Positions 1-4,942 of a DNA stretch of 6,696 nt are shown here, piece after piece. The first letter of the stretch is position 1. Each line of letters opens with the position of its first letter. Under the pieces are notes generated by a model. That model searched no databases. It had not been told where the DNA came from and worked only from the letters and a program-made list of their open reading frames with translations. A program made the translations under genes and the position numbers. Origin of the DNA: AP-16 sp036395835 (GTDB taxonomy: Bacteria; Pseudomonadota; Alphaproteobacteria; Rhizobiales; Xanthobacteraceae); contig DASWCW010000148.1 of the NCBI GenBank assembly GCA_036395835.1, positions 1-6,696 on the forward strand. The letters run 5' to 3'.

Positions 1-66
1 AGCCCGCGAGCGAAGCCCCCGCGCCTCCTCCTCGCTCAACTCGATCTCGAACGGACTCTTCGCCAT
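1..66 (-). CDS. IS630-like transposase, N-terminal fragment (cut by window edge)
   Basis: A minus-strand ATG at 66-64 opens a frame running to the window edge: MAKSPFEIELSEEEARGLRS and two more residues. A purine-rich GAAGAGGG stretch about 5-8 nt upstream of the ATG could be the ribosome binding site. The pattern (K/R)-x-F-x-I-x-L-(S/T)-x-E-E followed by an Arg-rich helix resembles the N-terminus of actinobacterial IS630-family transposases, just before their helix-turn-helix domain. That is recognition from memory of the family. Only 22 codons are visible, so the catalytic DDE domain cannot be checked. The nearby inverted repeat with flanking TA dinucleotides fits this family, which targets TA. 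Confidence 0.5.
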   Translation of the reverse strand, partial: MAKSPFEIELSEEEARGLRSRA

Positions 67-140
67 GGCGCCCTCTTCGACGCCGAGCCGGCGGTCCCTT
101 CAACCAATCGCGCGCGTATTAACGACCGGGAGCACTAAGG

Positions 141-214
141 CGTAGGGTTCGCAAACTCGATCTCGCTGCAAATCGCGCAGATTCGGACGGGCGATCGAAT
201 TTGCGCACCCTACG
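141..214. repeat. Imperfect inverted repeat with TA borders; probable IS630-type end or MITE
   Basis: The arms at 141-162 and 193-214 are inverted copies matching at 20 of 22 positions, separated by a 30-nt loop. The left arm begins CGTAGGGTTCGCAAACTC; the reverse complement of the right arm begins CGTAGGGTGCGCAAATTC. TA dinucleotides lie at 143-144 and 211-212, just outside GGGT...ACCC, as expected for IS630/Tc1-mariner type elements that duplicate TA. Either 145-210 is a tiny MITE, or 193-210 is the terminal repeat of the IS whose transposase starts at 66, with 145-162 as an internal inverted copy. I favour the second because the transposase start is only about 145 nt away. Confidence 0.5.
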
Positions 215-701
215 AGCTGGAAATCCTTCGCGGCATCGAAGAATTCGCCCTCGGCGCTCCTCAGATCATCCTCGGCCCGCGAGGTATCCGCGCCGTGAAA
301 CGACTGATAGTTGAGGTCGATCGCCCATCCCTGGGCCTCGAACGCGATTCGGCGTATAACCGTTGATCGCCTGCGGAGAGCCGAATTGCAACGATCTGCG
401 CGTACATGTAGCCATCGCGCTAGTCGGACATCACAAAACGCGCGGGGCGACGGTGCACCTGGGGGCTTCCGCCTCGTAATACGTCGGAGATCTGGAGCCG
501 CTGTCGCTCGATGAGTCGGAGTGCCGCGAGGTACGTCTCTACACGGTGATCGTAGACCCGAGCCTGGTGCGCCAACGAGCGTTGGTTCGCGCGATCGTCG
601 CGAGCGATCAACCAGCTCCCGATCGCGCCCGCTGTGCCCACAAAGACCGTTGCGACGATGCCAGCGATCGCGATCGACCGAGTCTTCCCCTCCTCAGCCA
701 T
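211..701 (-). pseudogene. Decayed gene for a small membrane-anchored protein
   Basis: The minus-strand frame from the ATG at 701 encodes MAEEGKTRSIAIAGIVATVF and onward, with one hydrophobic segment at about residues 9-32. A polar helical stretch with RANQRSLAHQARVYDHRVET follows, typical of single-pass hypothetical proteins with a cytoplasmic helical domain. The frame meets TAG at 422-420. Protein-like sequence continues past it in three pieces: MYAQIVA in the same frame (407-387), FGSPQAINGYT after a 1-nt shift near 386, then EAQGWAIDLNYQSFHGADTS in the third frame from 339. That last frame stays open to a TGA at 102-100, but past about 211 it reads through the inverted repeat. This suggests one stop, two indels and a 3' truncation by an IS. 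A natural 93-residue protein (420-701) is the alternative. Function unknown. Confidence 0.5.
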
Positions 702-1009
702 AACCGGAGGTTAGGGCGCGATCGTGGGCGGCGGTAGTCGCAGTTCCCGACATGTCGACCAGCGAGCCGAGGCCGCCGCTGTCTCCGCGTGCAGGACGTG
801 GCCGCGCTTGATCGCGCGTTGGAACCTGGCTTGTGCGCTCCCCTGCGACGTCATAAAGAAGGGTGCTGGGGCGCCAGCCTGCATCGAGTCTAGAGAGGAG
901 CGGCGGGGCGCGCTCAGGTTGCGGCCACCATCGCGCCGCCCCGCCAGCGGCGCACCGTAGCGCGCATTTCCGAAGGTGGAGCTGCGGGAAGGCTAGTGCC
1001 AACCACCGC
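702..1009. other. Intergenic stretch, no supported gene
   Basis: No frame here gives protein-like sequence; the open frames on both strands are Arg/Ala/Pro-rich, as expected by chance in GC-rich DNA. The only structure I see is an 8-bp perfect inverted repeat, GGCGGGGC at 902-909 with GCCCCGCC at 938-945. It has no T-run after it on either strand, so I do not call it a terminator. Confidence 0.5.
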
Positions 1010-1213
1010 CTAGTCCTCCGGGAACCAAAGTCGCGCGAGCGCAGCGACGGCTTCAGCTCGGTGGCGCTCGAGTCGTCGCATCAGCTCCGACCCAGCCGGA
1101 TCGTCCATCGCCCGGAGTTCCGCCAGAGCCGCCTCGTAGATCTCGAGGAGTACGAGCAGAGCCCGGGCGTCCAGACCCTCCACGGGCGCCGGTCTTGCCG
1201 CGTAGGCAGCCAT
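1010..1213 (-). CDS. Small hypothetical protein, helical
   Basis: A 67-residue minus-strand frame starts at ATG 1213-1211 and ends at TAG 1012-1010. After a short Pro/Arg N-terminus the composition suits amphipathic helices: regularly spaced Leu, Ala, Glu and Arg, as in ALLVLLEIYEAALAELRAM and the following LMRRLERHRAEAVAALARL. That looks more like real coding than the Arg/Ser/Pro-rich frames around it. An in-frame TGA lies directly before the ATG, so the start cannot lie upstream without a frameshift. No clear Shine-Dalgarno sequence precedes it. I recognise no family. It could be a real small gene or the remnant of a larger one. Confidence 0.4.
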   Translation of the reverse strand: MAAYAARPAPVEGLDARALLVLLEIYEAALAELRAMDDPAGSELMRRLERHRAEAVAALARLWFPED

Positions 1214-1589
1214 TCAAACGGGGGCCGGCGCAGGGGTAGCCCCATCCGGTGCCGCATAGCCAAACAAGGGTTCCTCGCGCCGATCCCCTACGCCAGACGA
1301 TACGAGCAGCACTCCCCGATGTCGTGCGCCACGGTGACGGATACAACGTCAGACTCGCGACACAGCGGAGCGGCCGGCGCGGGGGACGAACCTCTCGGCG
1401 CCGAGCGCTCAAGCCCTCGCAGGTACCGGCCCTACTCTGACCGGCGTCGGTCTTGAGGGTCGGCTTTCGGGGGTTTGTTTCGCGCGCCGGGTAGATCGAC
1501 CGAGCAACGTCCGGCTACTGCGCGCAGTGGTTTCAGGCACGCGCTGCCGCGGACGGACGGGCTGCCGGTTCAAAGATCGCAATGGGTCG
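1214..1589. other. Intergenic stretch downstream of the minus-strand transposase
   Basis: I see no convincing gene. The overlapping frames on both strands lack hydrophobic cores and are dominated by Arg, Ser and Pro. This stretch should contain the downstream end of the IS carrying the transposase at 1590-2540, but no clear terminal repeat was found, partly because the opposite end of that IS appears to be lost. A weak 5-bp hairpin (GACCG 1439-1443 with CGGTC 1448-1452) is too short to call. Confidence 0.4.
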
Positions 1590-2540
1590 CTACGCGGCGA
1601 GTTCGTACTCGTGAAGCAGACCGCCGAGTCGGTCGCGCCGACGGACACGCCACTCCAAGTCGGGCGGCGGGACGGGGCGCGTCTTGAGGAGCGGCGGGTG
1701 CCGGTCGAGCGAGCGGTGTGGCCGGTGCGTGTTGTAGTAGGCGACGTACTCGCGCAGAACCGTCTCGAGCTGCCTGCGGGAGACGATCAGGATTCGGTCG
1801 AGACATTCGCGTCGGGTGCTGCCGACCCAGCGCTCGGCGTGCGCTTTCGCCCGTGGCGCAGCGATTGGCGCCTTGATCAGCCTGAGTCCCTCCGAACGGA
1901 AGACCTCGTCGAAGGCGGCCGTGAATTTGCTGTCGCGGTCGCGGATCAGGATCCGGTGGCTTTGCCCCTTCTCGGCGAGGGTCATCGTCAGGTTGCGCGC
2001 CTGCTGCTCGACCCAGGCGCCGTCGGGAGTGGCGGTGATGCCGGCGAGATAGACGCGACGCCGTGACAGCTCGATGAAGAAGAGCACGTAGAAGCGGCGC
2101 AACCAAAGCGTCTCGACAGTGAAGAAGTCACACTCGAGGATTGCGGCCGCCTGCTGGCGCAGGAACTCCCGCCAGCTGACGCTCGCGCGTCTCGGCGCGG
2201 GCTCGATCCCGTGCCGGTGGAGAACGTTCCAAACACTGCTCGCAGACAGCGGCATCCCCAGCGCGACCAGCTCGCCCTGGATGCGCTTGTATCCCCAGCT
2301 TGGGTTCTCCGCCGCCAGACGCAGAATCAGCTCTCGCATCTGCGAGGCGAGCGGCGGCCGGCCCGGGCGCCGGCTCGGATAGGTCCAGCGGTGACGGACG
2401 AGCTCGCGATGCCAGCGCAGCAGGGTCGCCGGCTGGACCAAGAACGACCGCCGCCTCCGCGGCAACAGTTGGCCAAGCGCGGCCAGCAACACACGATCGG
2501 CAGACCGCAGCCGCGGCCGCCCGACCTGGCGCCGCAGCAC
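1590..2540 (-). CDS. DDE transposase with integrase core domain, probably 5'-truncated
   Basis: This 316-residue product is a DDE recombinase that would cut and join IS ends. From the GTG at 2540, an N-terminal helical part (to about residue 60) contains FLVQPATLLRWHRELVRHRW. A HTH-like segment (about 65-115, SWGYKRIQGEL) follows, then the integrase core (about 130-280). The presumed triad is D138 (in ECDFFTV), D201 (in RDRDSKF) and E236 (in HAERWVG). The 34 residues between the last two match the DD(35)E spacing of IS3-like enzymes, and HRPHRSL follows at 272-278. The frame stays open upstream of the GTG (ERGDELQVLRRQ) to about 2574, where an IS3-type end begins. No good ribosome binding site precedes the GTG, so the native start is probably lost. 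The catalytic domain is intact. Confidence 0.85.
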   Translation of the reverse strand: MLRRQVGRPRLRSADRVLLAALGQLLPRRRRSFLVQPATLLRWHRELVRHRWTYPSRRPGRPPLASQMRELILRLAAENPSWGYKRIQGELVALGMPLSASSVWNVLHRHGIEPAPRRASVSWREFLRQQAAAILECDFFTVETLWLRRFYVLFFIELSRRRVYLAGITATPDGAWVEQQARNLTMTLAEKGQSHRILIRDRDSKFTAAFDEVFRSEGLRLIKAPIAAPRAKAHAERWVGSTRRECLDRILIVSRRQLETVLREYVAYYNTHRPHRSLDRHPPLLKTRPVPPPDLEWRVRRRDRLGGLLHEYELAA

Positions 2541-2599
2541 CTGCAGCTCATCGCCCCGCTCCCCGGTCCCGCGTTGACAGGTAGCTGGGTTGGAGTGCC

Positions 2600-2638
2600 G
2601 GGCAGTCCCGGAGGCGCGTAGCGCCGGAGGGACTGTCC
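2600..2638 (+). repeat. Imperfect hairpin in the IS leader upstream of orfA
   Basis: Nucleotides 2600-2617 can pair with 2621-2638 around a GTA loop: 14 of 18 positions are Watson-Crick, one is a G-U wobble, and three adjacent mismatches form an internal loop. It lies between the proposed IS end and the orfA start. Such leader hairpins can hide start signals from read-through transcripts or act as transposase binding sites; which applies here is not shown. There is no T-run, so a terminator is unlikely. Confidence 0.45.
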
Positions 2639-2683
2639 GGCGGCCGGCTCAGGATGGGCCGCTCGACCGACAAGGAGACTGGG

Positions 2684-3070
2684 TTGAGCGAGCAGAGGAA
2701 GTACCGCAGCTGGACGGCGCAGCAGAAGATCGAGATCGTGCTGGCCGGGTTGCGCGGCGACCGCTCGGTCAAGGAGGTTTGCCGCGAGCACGAGATCTCG
2801 GACACGCTCTTCTACTCCTGGCGCGACAAGCTGCTCGAGGGCGGCCGCGAAGCGCTGGCGGGCAAGGAGGAGCGGAGCAGCGAGCGGGAGCTGCGTCGGA
2901 AGATCCGCGAGCTGGAGCGGGCGCTGGGTCGTAAGACCTACGAGCTGGAGATCGCGGGGGAAGCATTGCGAGGCTGGGAGGTGCGCCACGAGGCGCTGTT
3001 GGATCGGGCGGGGTGTGAGGCCCCGACGCTGGGCGGTCGCAGCCGTCTGGTGAAGCTGAGGGCAGCCTGA
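2684..3070 (+). CDS. IS3-family transposase OrfA (HTH, Tnp_1 type)
   Basis: This small DNA-binding subunit of an IS3-type transposase recognises the IS ends; catalysis needs OrfB or an OrfAB fusion. I prefer the TTG at 2684 because AAGGAG (2672-2677) sits 6 nt upstream. An in-frame ATG at 2654 with a poor ribosome binding site would add 10 residues. After KYRSWTAQQKIEIVLAGLRG comes a helix-turn-helix (VKEVCREHEISDTLFYSWRD), then a charged heptad-like helix (ERELRRKIRELERALGRKTY) fitting the leucine-zipper dimerisation segment of OrfA proteins. The tail after RGWE (about 30 residues, to TGA 3068-3070) is not typical of the family and may reflect a frameshift. I see neither an OrfB start nor an A-rich slippery heptamer nearby, so the IS is probably not autonomous as it stands. 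Confidence 0.8.
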   Translation: MSEQRKYRSWTAQQKIEIVLAGLRGDRSVKEVCREHEISDTLFYSWRDKLLEGGREALAGKEERSSERELRRKIRELERALGRKTYELEIAGEALRGWEVRHEALLDRAGCEAPTLGGRSRLVKLRAA

Positions 3071-3119
3071 GCCCGGAGCTGCGGGCGAGGGCGGGAGCAG
3101 CCCTGACGACGTACGCGGC

Positions 3120-3562
3120 GTGCGAGCACTACCGGATCGCGCGGGCGCGGCAAGCGAGGCGGGACGGTGTAACGCGAGTGAACCAGTGGTCGAATCCCCT
3201 TCAGCCAGCAGCCGACTCGAACCCGGTGGATGTGGGTCGGTAGGCGGTGCGCGGGAACCCGCTCTCCCATCGGGAACCCGTCCCTCGCCCTCGGGCGGGG
3301 GAGCGCGTCGGACGACTGCGCTACCGGCGCGTCATGCCCGCAGGGGAAAAGCTGGGCACCACCCTCGCCGACCGAGCGACAGTGAACGTGGGAACCCGTC
3401 CGGTGGTCGCCTCGCCCTTCGGGGCAGGCAGAGCACAGTGTCTGCTCGTGCTGCCGGGCGGGGGCGGAGTCTCCGTAGTAGTCCGAGCCGGGGAAAGCCC
3501 GGTGCATGGCGAAGGGAGACAGCGGGCTTGCGGCGCCCGTCTGGAAGGCGAGGAGGTCGTCG
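3120..3562 (+). ncRNA. Group II intron ribozyme, domains I-III and start of IV
   Basis: This is the catalytic RNA scaffold of the intron. No long protein-like frame crosses it, and it is dense in short hairpins. One nested hairpin at about 3424-3459 pairs GGCAG with CTGCC and GCAGA with TCTGC. Another near 3489-3504 pairs CCGGG with CCCGG around a GAAAG loop. The 5' end rests on GTGCG at 3120. I could not assign exon-binding sites EBS1 and EBS2 confidently against the upstream exon (3100-3119). The border with domain IV, where the RT gene starts, is approximate. Confidence 0.7.
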
Positions 3563-4288
3563 TTGAATAGTGGCGCGCCGTGGCCGACGCCGGATGAGGC
3601 GGCGGAGTGGGTACTCGGGATCCAGCGGAAGCTGCACAGGTGGGCATGCGACGATCAATCGCGGAGGTTTTCGGACCTCCACAACCTCGTCTGTGACCGG
3701 GCGACGCTGCTGGTGGCCTGGGGCAGGGTGCGGGGGAATCGAGGGTCGCGCTCGGCTGGCGTGGACGGGCAGACGGCCGCCCATGTCGAGCGGGTGCTGG
3801 GCGTCGAGCGGTTCCTGGAGGAGCTGCGTGAGCAGCTTCGCGCCGGGAGCTTCCGGCCGGTACCGGTCAAGGAGCGGCGGATCCCCAAGCGCGGCGGCAA
3901 GACGCGCCGGCTCGGGATCCCGACGCTGCGCGACCGGGTGGTGCAGGCCGCCCTCAAGCTGGTGCTGGAGCCGATCTTCGAGGCCGACTTCCAGCCCTGC
4001 GCGTATGGCTTCCGACCGAGGCGCCGAGCCCAGGACGCGATCGCCGAGATCCACCAGCTGACGAGCCGCTCCTACGAGTGGATCGTCGAGGCGGACATCG
4101 AGGCGTGCTTCGACTCGCTCGACCACACCGCCCTGACCGGGCGGGTGCGAGCGCGGGTCGGAGATCGGCGCGTGCTGCGGCTGGTGAAGGCGTTTCTCAA
4201 GGCCGGGATCATGAACGAGCGGGGCGACTTCGAGGAGACGCGGACCGGCACCCCGCAGGGCGGGATCCTGACTGCTCCCACGCAATAG
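3563..4288 (+). CDS. ltrA: Group II intron RT/maturase, 5' part, interrupted
   Basis: This is the N-terminal half of the intron-encoded reverse transcriptase/maturase, which helps intron RNA fold and splice and copies it during retrohoming. I choose TTG 3563 because AGGAGG (3551-3556) lies 6 nt upstream and the product then begins (M)NSGAPWPTPDEA, as in related enzymes. An in-frame ATG at 3506 would add 19 residues but overlaps ribozyme sequence. Visible parts: N-terminal helices (KLHRWA, DLHNLVCD), RT1 and RT2 (LGIPTLRDRVVQAALKLVLE; CAYGFRPRRRAQDAI), RT3 with the first catalytic Asp (VEADIEACFDSLDH, GAC 4094-4096), and the start of RT4 (TPQGG at 4250-4264, then IL). The frame then enters a 2205-bp insertion, reads TAPTQ and stops at TAG 4286-4288. 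It lacks YADD, domain X and any DNA-binding domain, so it should be inactive alone. The rest resumes at 6475. Confidence 0.9.
   Translation: MNSGAPWPTPDEAAEWVLGIQRKLHRWACDDQSRRFSDLHNLVCDRATLLVAWGRVRGNRGSRSAGVDGQTAAHVERVLGVERFLEELREQLRAGSFRPVPVKERRIPKRGGKTRRLGIPTLRDRVVQAALKLVLEPIFEADFQPCAYGFRPRRRAQDAIAEIHQLTSRSYEWIVEADIEACFDSLDHTALTGRVRARVGDRRVLRLVKAFLKAGIMNERGDFEETRTGTPQGGILTAPTQ
4270..4286 (+). repeat. Left terminal inverted repeat of the recombinase element
   Basis: GACTGCTCCCACGCAAT is an exact inverted copy of 6458-6474; the match ends at both outer borders (T at 4269 against C at 6475). It begins directly after the CT dinucleotide and supplies the TAG (4286-4288) that ends the RT fragment. 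It is the presumed binding half-site of the recombinase. Confidence 0.9.
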
Positions 4289-4309
4289 CGAATTTCGAGT
4301 TCGAGCGGT

Positions 4310-4320
4310 CGATCCGTCGC
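4310..4320 (+). repeat. Subterminal inverted repeat, left copy
   Basis: CGATCCGTCGC here is an exact inverted copy of 6436-6446. It sits 23 nt inside the left terminal repeat but only 11 nt inside the right one. The asymmetry might let the recombinase tell the ends apart. An 11-bp match in GC-rich DNA could also be chance, though the placement near both ends argues for function. Confidence 0.45.
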
Positions 4321-4365
4321 CCGGCGAAAAGGAGTCGGCCGTGATGTGTAGTACTCAAGGGGCTG

Positions 4366-4713
4366 ATGGCGCTTCGGCGAGCGCATGCAGACGAGTACGC
4401 CGTGCGCGTCAACCGCGCGGTTGCGCTGCTTGGCAGGCGCTCGCCAGCGGACGCGGTGCGCGCGCTTCAAGTCGAGCATGGGCTGTCCGAGCGTCAGGCG
4501 CGTCGCTACGTGAACGCGGCGCTGGAGCGGCCCGAGGGCGTCGTCGTGCCGGAGCGCACCGGGGTGTTCACGGTCCGACTGCCACTGTCGTTGATCGCCG
4601 GCTTGCGCCGGCACGCGCGCTCGCACAAGCAGACGCTGAGCGCGACGACGGCGGAGGCGGTGCGCTCGTATCTCGATCACGCTCACGAGCGGCACGGTGG
4701 CAAGGCGCGCTGA
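4366..4713 (+). CDS. Small DNA-binding protein, HTH-like plus ribbon-helix-helix
   Basis: This 115-residue protein is encoded by the first gene of the recombinase element. The start is ATG 4366 with AAGGGG at 4357-4362, close by (3 nt). The N-terminal half contains an HTH-like stretch (ALQVEHGLSERQARRYVNAA, about residues 33-52). The C-terminal half looks like a ribbon-helix-helix domain: the strand FTVRLPLSLI (about 67-76) runs into GLRRHARSHKQTLSATTAEA and a last helix (VRSYLDHAHERHG), the pattern of Arc/MetJ/CopG-type DNA-binding dimers. It probably binds element DNA, either as a repressor of the recombinase gene or as an accessory or directionality factor; the sequence does not decide which. 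The next possible gene overlaps its 3' end, suggesting one transcript with the recombinase. Confidence 0.75.
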   Translation: MALRRAHADEYAVRVNRAVALLGRRSPADAVRALQVEHGLSERQARRYVNAALERPEGVVVPERTGVFTVRLPLSLIAGLRRHARSHKQTLSATTAEAVRSYLDHAHERHGGKAR

Positions 4714-4942
4714 GATCGAGTTCGTCGGCGACAGGCTCGCCGGCGCCCGGCTGGCGCAGGCATACGCGGTCGTGGTGCCCGAGCGGCGCCGTGTGACCCA
4801 CGATGAGCAAGGAGGCGAGCATGGGAGCGATGTCGCAGATCGAACGGCAGCCGCTGAGAGTGGCGGCGATCTACGCGCGGGTGTCCTCGGAGCGTCAGCG
4901 CGAAGGGGGCACGATCGAGAGCCAGGTCGCCGGGCTGCATGA
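4697..4942 (+). CDS. Possible small protein overlapping the recombinase start
   Basis: A GTG at 4697 lies 14 nt before the stop of the HTH/RHH gene and opens an 81-codon frame to 4942. Roughly the first 35 residues (ARRAEIEFVGDRLAGARLAQ, then AYAVVVPERRRV) look protein-like and fill the otherwise empty gap before the recombinase. The rest overlaps recombinase coding sequence and has the Gly/Arg/Ala character of a shadow frame. It could be a translationally coupled small factor, a remnant cut short by a frameshift, or non-coding. No strong ribosome binding site is seen, and I recognise no family. Confidence 0.35.
   Translation: MARRAEIEFVGDRLAGARLAQAYAVVVPERRRVTHDEQGGEHGSDVADRTAAAESGGDLRAGVLGASARRGHDREPGRRAA

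Larger units (their letters stand above)
2575..3119 (+). mobile_element. IS3-type insertion sequence, left part, interrupted by a group II intron
   Basis: The left boundary is set at TG 2575-2576 (TGACAGGTAGCTGGG). IS3-family ends typically begin with TG, and the reading frame of the oppositely oriented transposase loses recognisable sequence just here. The element carries orfA in the plus direction. The orfB that should follow in an overlapping frame is not visible in the about 50 nt before the intron, so the rest lies beyond the window or is lost. No matching right end can be examined. The boundary is an inference, not a proven terminal repeat. Confidence 0.45.

Noticed and set aside
902..945. 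An 8-bp GC inverted repeat as a possible terminator.
   Set aside because: It has a long 28-nt loop and no T-run on either strand.
2574..2602. TTGACA at 2574-2579 looks like a -35 promoter box.
   Set aside because: No TATAAT-like box lies 16-18 nt downstream (the sequence there is GCCGGG), and the motif is part of the proposed IS end.
3184..3196. GTGGTCGAATCCCC resembles the T-arm of a tRNA.
   Set aside because: It lies in the group II intron domain I, where a similar motif is usual, and no acceptor or anticodon arm can be built around it.
3332..4285. A 317-codon minus-strand frame opposite the RT gene.
   Set aside because: It is antisense to recognised RT motifs and ribozyme sequence, with Pro/Arg-rich composition and no domain pattern.
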